The notes beneath the pieces were generated by a model, which was given only the letters and a program-made list of their open reading frames with translations, ran no database searches and had not been told where the DNA came from. Positions 50,203-58,518 of a stretch of 64,000 bases of DNA are shown here, piece by piece. Position 1 is the stretch's first letter; each line of letters starts with the position of its first letter. Origin of the DNA: Phycisphaerales bacterium (GTDB lineage: Bacteria; Planctomycetota; Phycisphaerae; Phycisphaerales; UBA1924); assembly GCA_028289195.1 (NCBI GenBank), contig JANQQR010000005.1, positions 186,001-250,000 on the forward strand. Reading direction: 5' to 3'. A program made the translations under genes and the position numbers.

Positions 50203-50793
50203 ATGCTCCAGACCACGAATCACAGCAGCGACACGAGCCACGCCACCGACGATTCCGGTGCGCGCACGTCGGCAGAGGCCGACGACCCTCTCGGTCGATC
50301 TTCCAGCTCCGCTGACGACGACGAGCCCGCGCGAGAACGCGGGCTTGTGTGCGTCCTCGATCCTCAGGGGCTGCTGTCCCCGCCCCAGCGGGGCTGGGTA
50401 TCGGACCGGGCCGCGGACGCCATGGAAACCCTCGGCCTGGGCGGCGAGGTGCGCGTGCGTCTGGTGGGCGACGCCGAAATGGCCGATGCCCACGTGCGTC
50501 ACATGAACGTTCAGGGCACCACCGACGTCATCACATTCGATCTCGGCTCGGACGAGGGCGAGGTCGACGCCGACCTGCTCGTGTGCGTCGATGAAGCGCG
50601 CCGGAACGCCGAGCGCCTCGGCATCGCGCTCGAGCGAGAGACTCTGCTCTACACCGTCCACGGCATCCTGCACTGCGCCGGCTACGACGACACCGACGAG
50701 GCGTCGCACGCCGCGATGCACGCCCGAGAGGACGAGGTCCTCGAGGCGATCGGCGTCGGCGCAACCTTCGCGCTGGAGGGCCGGTCGACGTGA
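50203..50793 (+). CDS. ybeY: Endoribonuclease YbeY (rRNA maturation factor)
   Basis: 196 residues from the ATG at 50203. The in-frame start at 50125 is rejected because a TACAAT box (50149-50154) lies after it. The first 45 residues are a Ser/Thr/Asp-rich extension. The metalloprotease-like YbeY core has N-V-Q-G-T-T-D-V-I-T-F and the zinc motif H153-G-I-L-H157-C-A-G-Y-D-D163. Most YbeY proteins have His at the last position; here it is Asp. Its partner in many genomes, a CorC-type CBS protein, follows with a 4-base overlap (GTGA), which strengthens the call. Role: 16S rRNA 3'-end maturation and ribosome quality control. Confidence 0.92.
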   Translation: MLQTTNHSSDTSHATDDSGARTSAEADDPLGRSSSSADDDEPARERGLVCVLDPQGLLSPPQRGWVSDRAADAMETLGLGGEVRVRLVGDAEMADAHVRHMNVQGTTDVITFDLGSDEGEVDADLLVCVDEARRNAERLGIALERETLLYTVHGILHCAGYDDTDEASHAAMHAREDEVLEAIGVGATFALEGRST

Positions 50794-52190
50794 GCGTCAT
50801 GGCCGTCTTCTGGATAACGCTCGCCGTCTCGACGCTGCTCGGGTCGATCGTCAGCGCGCTGCACTACTCGCTGCGCGACTTCTCGCTGGTGCGCCTGCAG
50901 CAACTGGTCGAGAAGCGGGGCCGGGGCGACGCCGTTGATCGCGTGCTCAACGATGTCGATGGCAACGTGCTGGCGACGGGCGCGCTGCGTGTGCTGTGCA
51001 CCGTGGCGATCGCGCTGAGCTGCGCCGTGCTCTTCGGCATTTTCACGACGGTCACCGGCGAGGACGGGAGCCCCGTGCTCCAGGCCGAGGCCGTCCGGTT
51101 CGCGGGGGCCACGCTCGGGGCGTTCGCGATCATCTACGTGTTCTGCGTCGTGCTGCCGGTCAGCATCGCCGAGCACGCCGGGGAGCGCCTCATCTTCGGG
51201 TTCACGGGCCCCCTCCGGGCCGTGCACGTGCTGGCGGCGCCGCTGAGGGCCGTTGCGTTCGTCGACGTGGCCGTGAAGCGCCTCGCCGGTGTGGCCCACA
51301 TCACCGAGGCCGAGGAGGCCGAGGACGACATCCTGAGCGCTGTCAGCGAGGGCGAGCGCGAGGGATCGATCGGCGAGGAAGAGCGCGTGATGATCGAGGG
51401 CGTCGTCGAGATGCGCTCGCGCACCGTCGAGGAGATCATGACGCCGCGGACCGAGATCGAGGGCTTCGAGCTCACAGACGATCTCGAGTTCATCCGGAAG
51501 TTCATCGAGGACGCGGGCCACAGCCGCATCCCCGTGTACGAGGGCGACCTCGACCACATCTGCGGCATCCTCTACGTCAAGGACCTGCTCAGCCTGCTGG
51601 GGCGCGACACCGACGGATTCGAGCTCGAGCCGATCCTGCGCACGCCCGTGTGGGTCCCCGAGACCAAGCCCCTGAGCGAGATGATGCTCGAGCTGCGTGC
51701 GCGGAAAGTGCACATGGCTATCGTGCTCGATGAGTACGGCGGCACGACCGGTCTCGTGACGTTCGAGGACATCCTCGAGGAGATCGTGGGCGAGATCCAG
51801 GACGAGTTCGAGCCCGCCAGCGAGACGCCCCCGGAGATCAGCGTCGACGCGGGCGCGGGCACCGCGGAGGTCGACGCGCGGGCCTACATCGACGACGCCA
51901 ACGAGCAGCTCAAGACCATCGGCGTCGAGATCCCCGAGACCGAGGACTACGACACAGTCGGCGGCTACGTGCTGGCGGCGCTCGGGCACATCCCGGTCGC
52001 CGGCGAGACGCTCGACGCCCCGGGCTTCGGCGTGCGGGTGCTCGAGGCCGAGCCGACGCGCGTGACGCGCCTGCACATCGAGGCCCGCCCCGAGGAGGCG
52101 ACCGAGGCCGGTCCGAACGGGAACGGGCGGAACGGCGCGGGCGCCGAAAAGGGCGATGCCGCGCCTGCGGACCGCTCGCCCGTGAAGTAG
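50790..52190 (+). CDS. CorC/HlyC-type protein (CNNM + CBS pair + transporter-associated domain)
   Basis: 466 residues; the GTG overlaps the ybeY stop. Residues 1-150 are a DUF21/CNNM membrane domain with three to four hydrophobic helices. A CBS pair follows, with E-I-M-T-P-R-T-E-I, H-S-R-I-P-V-Y and the second-repeat signature I-V-L-D-E-Y-G-G-T-x-G-L-V-T-x-E-D-I-L-E-E-I-V-G-E-I. The CorC_HlyC domain (about 355-430) includes D-Y-D-T-V-G-G-Y-V. A low-complexity Gly/Asn/Ala tail ends the protein. The family is linked to magnesium or cobalt efflux and, with ybeY, to envelope stress. Operon with ybeY; cysS follows 14 bases later. Confidence 0.93.
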   Translation: MSVMAVFWITLAVSTLLGSIVSALHYSLRDFSLVRLQQLVEKRGRGDAVDRVLNDVDGNVLATGALRVLCTVAIALSCAVLFGIFTTVTGEDGSPVLQAEAVRFAGATLGAFAIIYVFCVVLPVSIAEHAGERLIFGFTGPLRAVHVLAAPLRAVAFVDVAVKRLAGVAHITEAEEAEDDILSAVSEGEREGSIGEEERVMIEGVVEMRSRTVEEIMTPRTEIEGFELTDDLEFIRKFIEDAGHSRIPVYEGDLDHICGILYVKDLLSLLGRDTDGFELEPILRTPVWVPETKPLSEMMLELRARKVHMAIVLDEYGGTTGLVTFEDILEEIVGEIQDEFEPASETPPEISVDAGAGTAEVDARAYIDDANEQLKTIGVEIPETEDYDTVGGYVLAALGHIPVAGETLDAPGFGVRVLEAEPTRVTRLHIEARPEEATEAGPNGNGRNGAGAEKGDAAPADRSPVK

Positions 52191-52204
52191 TCTCTCGCGG
52201 GACT

Positions 52205-53791
52205 ATGGCGCTCCGCCTGCACAACACGCTGACGGGCCGGACCGAGGATTTCCGCCCCCTGGAAGCCGGCGAGGTCGCGTTCTACACCTGCGGCCCGACG
52301 GTCTACGACTTCGCCCACATCGGAAACTTCCGCAGCTTCCTTGCCGCGGACGTGCTGCGCCGCTGGCTCGAATCCCCGCTGTGCGCACGGGTCTCGCCGG
52401 GCGGCGATCCGGAGGGCCACGCGCTGGGCGAGGGCGGCTATCGCGTCCGCCATGTGATGAACATCACCGACGTGGGCCACATGGTCGACGACACCGCCGC
52501 CGACGGCGGGGGCGATGACAAGATGGAGGCCGCCCGCAAGCGCCTCCTGGATCAGAAGAAGGCCGGCACGCTGCCAGAAGGGACGGATCTCGGGGCGTTC
52601 GACCCGAGCGACCCGTGGGACATAGCCGAGTTCTACTCCCAGGCGTTCATCGACGATGCGCTGACGATGGGTGTGAAGGTCGTCGGCGAGGCGCAGGACG
52701 ATCCGACGCTGCTGCCCCGCCCGACGCGCGTGATCCCCGAGATGCTCGGGATGATCATGACGCTGATCGAGCGCGGGCACGCCTATGTCGCCTCCGACGG
52801 CGTGGCGTACTTCGACACCCAGAGCTTCCCCGAGTACGGGCGCCTCAGCGGGAACACGATCGAGGCGATCCGCTCCGGAGCCGGCGGGCGGGTCAGCGAG
52901 AGCACCCAGCAGGTCAAGAAGCACCCGGCCGACTTCATGCTCTGGAAGCCCGACCCCACGCACCTCATGCGCTGGGACCCCAGCAAGGAACTCGGGCGCG
53001 ACGTGCCGCTCGCCGAGGGCTACCCCGGCTGGCACCTCGAGTGCAGCGTGATGGCCGAGCAGCGCCTCGGGAAGGTGATCGACCTGCACTCGGGCGGCGA
53101 GGACAACATCTTCCCGCACCACGAGTGCGAGATCGCCCAGAGCTGCTGCGCGCACGGCACAGACCTCTTCGCCCGCTACTGGTTCCACGCCCGCTTCCTG
53201 CAGGTCGAGGGCGCCAAGATGAGCAAGAGCAAGGGCAACTTCTTCACCATCCGCGACCTGACAGGCAAGGGCTTCGACCCCGCGGCCATCAGGCTCGAGC
53301 TCATCAAGACCCACTACCGCTCCAACGCCAACTTCACCGAGCAGGGCCTCAAGGACTCGGGTCGCATCGTCGAGCGCTGGCGCCGGTTCGTTGAGCAGGG
53401 AGAGGCGTCGGACGACGCGGGAACGCGCAACGACGCCGTCGCGCAGAAGTTCGCCGATGCAATGGACGACGACGTGAACGTCGCCGGCGCGATCGGCGCG
53501 ATCAACTCGTGGATCAACGGCGTCGAGAGCCCCTCGCAGGCCGACGCGGCGCTCATGCGCGTGTTCGACGGCGTCCTGGGAGTGCTGGGCCTCGAGGGCG
53601 CCGGTCCGGCGCCGGATGCCGATTCCGACGCCGACGCCTACATCAACGACCTCGTGCGCCGCCGGCAGGAGGCCCGCGCATCGAAGGACTGGGGTGAAGC
53701 GGACAAGATCCGCGACGAGCTCAACGAGCTGAACATCGAGGTGACCGATACGCCCGAGGGACCCAAGTGGGCGCGAAAGGTGGGGCTGTGA
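52205..53791 (+). CDS. cysS: Cysteinyl-tRNA synthetase
   Basis: 528 residues. Class I aminoacyl-tRNA synthetase charging tRNA-Cys. The zinc site starts with C29 in Y-T-C-G-P-T-V-Y, followed by the HIGH-type motif H38-I-G-N. The second zinc ligands lie in L-E-C-S and H-H-E-C-E. The KMSKS loop K338-M-S-K-S is intact. The length is slightly above average because of an insert after residue 55 (G-G-D-P-E-G-H-A-L) and another near 100 (D-G-G-G-D-D-K). C-terminal anticodon-binding helices are present. A TAGTCT hexamer lies 11 bases before the ATG, but the short gap suggests read-through from the CorC gene. tmk overlaps its stop. Confidence 0.97.
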   Translation: MALRLHNTLTGRTEDFRPLEAGEVAFYTCGPTVYDFAHIGNFRSFLAADVLRRWLESPLCARVSPGGDPEGHALGEGGYRVRHVMNITDVGHMVDDTAADGGGDDKMEAARKRLLDQKKAGTLPEGTDLGAFDPSDPWDIAEFYSQAFIDDALTMGVKVVGEAQDDPTLLPRPTRVIPEMLGMIMTLIERGHAYVASDGVAYFDTQSFPEYGRLSGNTIEAIRSGAGGRVSESTQQVKKHPADFMLWKPDPTHLMRWDPSKELGRDVPLAEGYPGWHLECSVMAEQRLGKVIDLHSGGEDNIFPHHECEIAQSCCAHGTDLFARYWFHARFLQVEGAKMSKSKGNFFTIRDLTGKGFDPAAIRLELIKTHYRSNANFTEQGLKDSGRIVERWRRFVEQGEASDDAGTRNDAVAQKFADAMDDDVNVAGAIGAINSWINGVESPSQADAALMRVFDGVLGVLGLEGAGPAPDADSDADAYINDLVRRRQEARASKDWGEADKIRDELNELNIEVTDTPEGPKWARKVGL

Positions 53792-54495
53792 GCGTGAGCG
53801 CAGAGGCGCGCCCAGCGCCGGCGGGGGCGGGAGACCGAGCGTGGCTGCGAGCGCTCAAGGGACGCTTCATCGTCTTCGACGGCGCCGACGGATCGGGCAA
53901 GAGCACGCAGTTCACCCGCATCATGGCGATGGCCCGCGGGGCAGGATTGGCGATCACCGAGGTGCGCGACCCGGGAGGCACGCGCATCGGCGAGCGCATC
54001 CGCGACGTGCTCCTCGATCCCGAGCACGAAGAAATGGACATGCGCTGCGAGCTGATGCTCTACATGGCCAGCCGCGCGCAGCTGATCGCCGAGCACATCC
54101 GCCCGGCGCTGCAGCGAGGCGAGCTCGTGCTCGCCGATCGGTTTCTCTCCAGCACGCTCGCATACCAGGGCACCGCCGGCGGCATCCCGACCAGCGAGAT
54201 CATGGACGTCGCCCGCGCGGCGCTCGGGCACCCCGACGACCCGGCCTCCACGTGGCCCGACCTGGTCGTCGTGTTCGACGTCGACGAGGCGACAGCCGCC
54301 AAGCGATTGAACCCGCTGCTGGATCGAATGGAGCGCAAGAGCTCGGAGTTCCACGCCAAGGTGCGCCGCGGGTACCTCGACCAGGCCGAGTCCGACCCGG
54401 CACGCTACGCCGTTGTCGATGCGCGCCCGGGCGAGGACGAGGTGACCTCGTCGATGGTGCGCGTCCTGCGCGAGCGCTTCGCGCCCGAGGCATGA
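53788..54495 (+). CDS. tmk: Thymidylate kinase
   Basis: 235 residues from GTG 53788, which overlaps the cysS stop (GTGA) and has AAAGGTGG upstream; the GTG at 53767 lies fully inside cysS. dTMP kinase catalyses dTMP + ATP to dTDP. The P-loop G32-A-D-G-S-G-K38-S-T is intact. D-P-G-G-T-R-I-G-E is the DRx-like segment (usually E-P-G-G-T; Glu to Asp here). A-D-R-F-L-S-S-T-L-A-Y-Q-G is the dTMP-binding stretch. The Lys/Arg-rich LID region is around M-E-R-K-S. The first 22 residues are an Ala/Pro-rich extension. Confidence 0.95.
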   Translation: MSVSAEARPAPAGAGDRAWLRALKGRFIVFDGADGSGKSTQFTRIMAMARGAGLAITEVRDPGGTRIGERIRDVLLDPEHEEMDMRCELMLYMASRAQLIAEHIRPALQRGELVLADRFLSSTLAYQGTAGGIPTSEIMDVARAALGHPDDPASTWPDLVVVFDVDEATAAKRLNPLLDRMERKSSEFHAKVRRGYLDQAESDPARYAVVDARPGEDEVTSSMVRVLRERFAPEA

Positions 54496-54695
54496 GCGAG
54501 CGCCTGGCCAGGGCGCTCGGGGTGGAGTCGATCGGGGACGGGCCCGTGATCGTCGATGATGTCGACCGGCGCTTTCGCGACGCGATCAAGGCGGGGGCCC
54601 GGGGCGTGGAGCCCCCAGCGGACGACGGGCAAGGCGGGCGCGTCGCGAGGCTCGCCGATCCCGGGTCGGGCAGGGAGATCGAGATCCGCTCCTGA
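54492..54695 (+). CDS. Small hypothetical protein coupled to tmk
   Basis: 67 residues; the ATG overlaps the tmk stop (ATGA). It begins S-E-R-L-A-R-A-L-G-V-E-S, has I-V-D-D-V-D-R-R-F-R-D-A-I-K-A-G-A-R, then a Gly/Asp linker and R-E-I-E-I-R-S at the end. No signal peptide, Cys or known motif. The overlap and a plausible amphipathic helix support a real gene, but no family is recognised. Confidence 0.5.
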   Translation: MSERLARALGVESIGDGPVIVDDVDRRFRDAIKAGARGVEPPADDGQGGRVARLADPGSGREIEIRS

Positions 54696-54713
54696 GCTAC
54701 CCTCCAGTCACAG

Positions 54714-55550
54714 ATGGCCGAAGACCCCACGCCCCAAACCCCAGACGCCCCTGCGAACCCCGAGCACACCGAGCCGTCCCCCGGCCCGGCATTGCCCGAG
54801 TCCGAGGCCCAGGCGAGCTTCTTCTCGATCGTGCGCGAGCTCGGGCCCGCAAGCGTGCTCGCGGTGATGGCGCTGAGCGTCCCGGCGATCGGGGGCACGC
54901 TGCTGCTCGTGTACATCAACACCGCCGCCGACTGGCTGCAGAGCCACGAATCGGTCGGCGTGCTCATCTACATGGCGGCGTTCGCCATCCTCGCCGGACT
55001 GGCGCTGCTGCCGACCTACGCCCAGGCGATCCTCGGCGGCTGGGCGTTCGGCGTGTGGGTCGGAGTTCCGGCGGCACTCGCCGGGTTTCTCGGAGGCTCG
55101 CTGATCGGCTACGTCATCGCGCGCACCGTCGCCAGCGATCGTGCGATGCAGGTGATCGAGAAGCGTCCCAAATGGGAAGCGGTGCGCGCGGCGCTCGTCG
55201 ATTCGAGCTGGCTCAAGACATTGGGCATCGTCACGCTGATCCGCATCCCGCCCAACTCGCCGTTCGCCGCGACGAACCTGCTGCTGGCCTCGGTGCGCAC
55301 GCCCCTGAGCGCGTACGCCATCGGCACGCTCGTAGGCATGGCGCCGCGCACGATCGCGGCGGTCTGGATCGCCGCCGGCTTCCGCGAGCAGTTCGCGACC
55401 GTCGAGGAGGGCCTGGATCAGCCCAAACCCTGGTGGTTCTTCGCGCTGTCGATCGCGCTGGTGCTAGTCGTGCTGTTCGTGATCGGCAAGATCGCCAACC
55501 GGGCGATCGAGCGGGTGACGTCGGGCGCCGGCGAATCGGCGGGTTCGTAG
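54714..55550 (+). CDS. TVP38/TMEM64 (VTT-domain) membrane protein
   Basis: 278 residues. The first 35 are Pro/Glu-rich and cytoplasmic. Five to six membrane segments follow. The VTT/SNARE-associated core is recognisable by A-Q-A-I-L-G-G-W-A-F-G-V-W-V-G-V, G-G-S-L-I-G-Y-V-I-A-R and I-R-I-P-P-N-S-P-F-A-A-T-N, then G-T-L-V-G-M-A-P-R-T, the typical re-entrant loop and Arg pattern. Relatives (DedA/TVP38) act in lipid scrambling or envelope homeostasis. The final helix F-A-L-S-I-A-L-V-L-V-V-L-F-V-I is followed by a basic tail. It is separated from the convergent GH57 gene by only 7 bases. A TACCCT hexamer lies 10 bases before the ATG. Confidence 0.85.
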   Translation: MAEDPTPQTPDAPANPEHTEPSPGPALPESEAQASFFSIVRELGPASVLAVMALSVPAIGGTLLLVYINTAADWLQSHESVGVLIYMAAFAILAGLALLPTYAQAILGGWAFGVWVGVPAALAGFLGGSLIGYVIARTVASDRAMQVIEKRPKWEAVRAALVDSSWLKTLGIVTLIRIPPNSPFAATNLLLASVRTPLSAYAIGTLVGMAPRTIAAVWIAAGFREQFATVEEGLDQPKPWWFFALSIALVLVVLFVIGKIANRAIERVTSGAGESAGS

Positions 55551-55557
55551 CCGCTCC

Positions 55558-56847
55558 CTACACCGCCACCGGCGCTTCCTTGGCCTTGGCCAGGCGCACG
55601 CGCAGGTTGTCCATCACATTCATGAAGTTGATGTACGAGTCGTAGGGCGAGTCGTAGGGGTTGAAGTACTTGTGCACGTCGCCGTCGGCGAAGTACTTCG
55701 TGCACATGTAGTAGAAGTGGTCGCTCGTGGTCAGTCGACGCCAGTCGTCGAGCACGTGGCTCAGCGTCTCGGAGCGCCGGTGGTCGCCGGCCCGCTTGGA
55801 CTCGGCCACAGCGTCCTTGAGCTCGTGCTCGAGCTTGAACAGTTCGTGCAGCGCGTTGGACTGCATCGAGTTGCCCAGCCACGCCGAGAGGTCGCGCTCG
55901 GTGTCGGCCCAACTGATCATGTGGGGCACGTCGTACTCGCCCACCGGGTCGAACTGTTCGAACGCCTCGCTCGGGGTGATGAAGTGGTTCTCGCCGGGGG
56001 CGACATCGAAGATCGCCTTGGGCAGGGCCTCGAGGAACTCGAAGATGCCCGTGTCGGCCCACTGGTGCTCGCCGAGCGTCTCGTAGTCCATGAACAGGTT
56101 GCAGAGGTAGCCGTTGCCGTTGATGTCGTGCACCCACTTGGCGAACTTCTCGGTGGTCAGGGGCCACTCTTCCCAGCCCCGGTTCGAGAAGCGGAAGGCG
56201 ATGTCGTCGCTGAGCTGGTAGTTCTTGAGCAGCAGCGAGAACGGCTTGCCGGGGATCGCGCCCTCGCCGGTGTTCGGCGGGCGGTAGACGAAGTTCGGCG
56301 AGCGGTAGCCCAGGATGCGGTCGACGCCCTCGCACAGCATGCCCTTGAAGCGGGGCTTGCCGTCCTTGTCCTTGATGCCGCTGACGAAGGATGCGACGTC
56401 GTTGTTGTAGGTCAGCTCGGTGTTGCGGAAGACCGAGGGCGTGTGCCCGAAGAGGTCCTCGATCCGCTGGGTGTGCATGTTGACCTGGTCGCGGAACTCC
56501 TCGCGCGAGTAGAGGAAGCTCAGCGAGTGGTAGTAGGTCTCGCCGATGAACTCGCAGCAGCCGGTGTCGGCCAGGGCCTTGAACGTGTCGATCACGTCCG
56601 GCGCCCACGCCTCGAGCTGGTCGAGCACGGTGCCGGTGATCGCGTAGCTCACCCGGAAGTTGCCCTGGTTGGCGCGGACCATGTCCAGGATCAGCTTCGT
56701 CGCCGGGCGGTAGCACTTGTCGGCGACCTTCAAGCAGATGTCCTTGTTGGCGTCGGTCTGGAAGTAGAACGGCTCCGTGTCGAACACGCTGTACCGGCGC
56801 AGGCGCCAGGGCTGATGGACCTGGAAGTAGAAACAGACTGAGGCCAT
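55558..56847 (-). CDS. Glycoside hydrolase family 57 (alpha-amylase type)
   Basis: 429 residues, no signal peptide, so cytoplasmic. GH57 landmarks: F-Q-V-H-Q-P at residues 8-13 (region 1), G-E-T-Y-Y-H-S-L, F-R-N-T-E-L-T-Y-N-N with the putative nucleophile Glu, and F-M-D-Y-E-T-L-G-E-H with the putative catalytic Asp. The helical C-terminal domain contains S-W-A-D-T-E-R-D-L-S-A-W-L-G, shared by the amylase branch of the family. Probable substrate: intracellular alpha-1,4-glucan (glycogen-like). A GGGAG site lies about 9 bases before the ATG. It is adjacent to the AtoE-type transporter gene on the same strand, 102 bases apart, with no obvious functional link. Confidence 0.93.
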   Translation of the reverse strand: MASVCFYFQVHQPWRLRRYSVFDTEPFYFQTDANKDICLKVADKCYRPATKLILDMVRANQGNFRVSYAITGTVLDQLEAWAPDVIDTFKALADTGCCEFIGETYYHSLSFLYSREEFRDQVNMHTQRIEDLFGHTPSVFRNTELTYNNDVASFVSGIKDKDGKPRFKGMLCEGVDRILGYRSPNFVYRPPNTGEGAIPGKPFSLLLKNYQLSDDIAFRFSNRGWEEWPLTTEKFAKWVHDINGNGYLCNLFMDYETLGEHQWADTGIFEFLEALPKAIFDVAPGENHFITPSEAFEQFDPVGEYDVPHMISWADTERDLSAWLGNSMQSNALHELFKLEHELKDAVAESKRAGDHRRSETLSHVLDDWRRLTTSDHFYYMCTKYFADGDVHKYFNPYDSPYDSYINFMNVMDNLRVRLAKAKEAPVAV

Positions 56848-56949
56848 GGGGAAGGGCTCCCGGGGTCTTGGGGGTTCAGGAGGTGCATTGTCCCACGCTG
56901 GAGGGCGATGGCAAGGCTGGAACGCGCCGACGGAGGTGTTTCATGGGGC

Positions 56950-58362
56950 TCAGAACACCACCAGCCACACCCCGATCCACACGATCGCCAGCACCATCAG
57001 GATCGTCGTGTAGCCCACGATGTCCCGCGCCTTCACCCCCGTGATCGCCAGCAGGGGCAGCGCCCAGAAGGGCTGGAGCATGTTGGTGAGCTGATCTCCA
57101 TACGCCACGCTCATCACGATCTTGCTGATCGGCACCCCCGCCTCGCCCGCGGCAGACACCGCGATCGGCCCCTGCACCGCCCACTGGCCCCCGCCGGAGG
57201 GCACGAACAGGTTCACCACGCCCGCGCTGACGAAGGTCAGCAGGGGCAGCGTCGTCGAGTTCGAGATGCTCGCGATGCCCTCGGCCATCATCGCCGTCAG
57301 GCCGCTGGCGCTCATCACCGCCATGATGCCGGCGTAGAGCGGGAACTGGATCATGATCCCGCCGCAGCCCCGGACCCCGTCGTCGACGGCGCGCAGGAAG
57401 CTGCGGGGCGAGGGGTGCAGCGCCAGGCCCAGCATGAGCATGGTGAGGTTCACGCTGTCGAGCCCGAGCGAGCGGATGCCGCTGGCGCCCTCCGACGGGA
57501 AGTAGAACCCCCAGGCCCACGGCAGGATCAGCAGCACCAGCAGCACGTTGATCACCGGCGTGTCTTCCAGGAACCGGGGCAGCGGGCCCCGGTGGTCGAC
57601 CTCGTCCGAATGCTCTTCCGGCGACGGCCCCTCGCGGGGGATGAAGCGCGAGGCCTCCTGGATCTCGATGCCCGACCCGGCCTTGGGAGTGAGCAGCGCC
57701 ATCACCAGGGGGGCCAGCAGCAGCAGCCCTCCGGTCACGACGATGTTCATCGGAGAGAGCAGCGTCTGCGTGATGGGGATGGGCTCGGTGATCAGGTCGC
57801 TCTGGCCGAGGTTGGCGATGCCCCCGCGGGTCGAAACGCTCAGCGGGGCCGTGCCGCTGAAGCCGCCGTGCCAGACCATCAGTCCGACGTAGCCCGCGGC
57901 GCACAGGAGCGGGTAGTGCGCCTGGATCGAGCGCGCCTGCAGGGCCAGGCCCACGCGCCGCGCGATGAGCGCACCGCCCACGAGCCCGAGCCCCCAGTTG
58001 AGCGTTCCCAGCACGCCTGCTACCAGCGCGACGAGCGCCGCGCCCTGCGCCGCGCTGCGCGGCACGTCGGTGAGCCGCGCGATCAGCCACGACACCGGCG
58101 GGCTGCACGCCAGCACATGCCCGGTCACGAGGATCAGGCACATCTGCATCGCGAACTTGGTAAGCGCCCACACGCCGGCCGAGCCGAACGCCGCCCCTTC
58201 GTTGGAGCCCGCCCACATCGAGGCGATGTCGCCGGCGCCGAAATCGGTCAGCGCCAGCGCCAGGGCGAGGGTGACGATCGTCAGGAGGACAGCGAGGACG
58301 AACGGGTCGGGCGCCGTGAGCCGGAACACAGCGCACACGCGATCACCGAGTCGGGCGAGCAT
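56950..58362 (-). CDS. atoE: Short-chain fatty acid transporter (AtoE family)
   Basis: 470 residues with about twelve hydrophobic helices. Family features: N-terminal A-P-D-P-F-V-L-A-V-L-L, N-W-G-L-G-L-V-G-G-A, H-G-G-F-S-G-T-A-P-L, F-Y-F-P-S-E-G, F-V-P-S-G-G-G-Q-W and G-D-Q-L-T-N-M-L-Q-P-F-W-A-L-P-L. The protein resembles the uptake carrier for short-chain fatty acids of the ato pathway. A soluble acidic linker (about 232-260) is larger than usual. The start is not preceded by a Shine-Dalgarno; a TACCCT box ends 6 bases upstream. No ato catabolic genes are nearby. Confidence 0.9.
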   Translation of the reverse strand: MLARLGDRVCAVFRLTAPDPFVLAVLLTIVTLALALALTDFGAGDIASMWAGSNEGAAFGSAGVWALTKFAMQMCLILVTGHVLACSPPVSWLIARLTDVPRSAAQGAALVALVAGVLGTLNWGLGLVGGALIARRVGLALQARSIQAHYPLLCAAGYVGLMVWHGGFSGTAPLSVSTRGGIANLGQSDLITEPIPITQTLLSPMNIVVTGGLLLLAPLVMALLTPKAGSGIEIQEASRFIPREGPSPEEHSDEVDHRGPLPRFLEDTPVINVLLVLLILPWAWGFYFPSEGASGIRSLGLDSVNLTMLMLGLALHPSPRSFLRAVDDGVRGCGGIMIQFPLYAGIMAVMSASGLTAMMAEGIASISNSTTLPLLTFVSAGVVNLFVPSGGGQWAVQGPIAVSAAGEAGVPISKIVMSVAYGDQLTNMLQPFWALPLLAITGVKARDIVGYTTILMVLAIVWIGVWLVVF

Positions 58363-58368
58363 CGCGTC

Positions 58369-58374
58369 AGGGTA
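58369..58374 (-). promoter_or_regulatory. TACCCT box 6 bases before the fatty-acid transporter gene
   Basis: On the minus strand: TACCCT, 6 bases, ATG. No Shine-Dalgarno. Candidate leaderless promoter and the minus-strand counterpart of the box before queF. Confidence 0.5.
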
Positions 58375-58518
58375 CCGGCGATCCCCGCCGGGCCGAACCC
58401 CCGCCCCCGGACCCCCGTACCACCCGGGGCGTGTAACCGCGCCGGACCAGCGATGTACCTCATCCCGGGCACCCGGGCCAAGACGCCGCTACCGTTGTCC
58501 GATAGACCACGGGGAGCC

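Noticed and set aside
52188-52193. TAGTCT as leaderless promoter of cysS
   Set aside because: It overlaps the stop of the CorC gene and lies 11 bases from the ATG, outside the 5-9 base range of the better cases. Kept only as a possibility.
54698-54703. TACCCT as leaderless promoter of the VTT-domain gene
   Set aside because: 10 bases from the ATG, just outside the range, and the gene lies 18 bases after the tmk operon, so read-through is enough.
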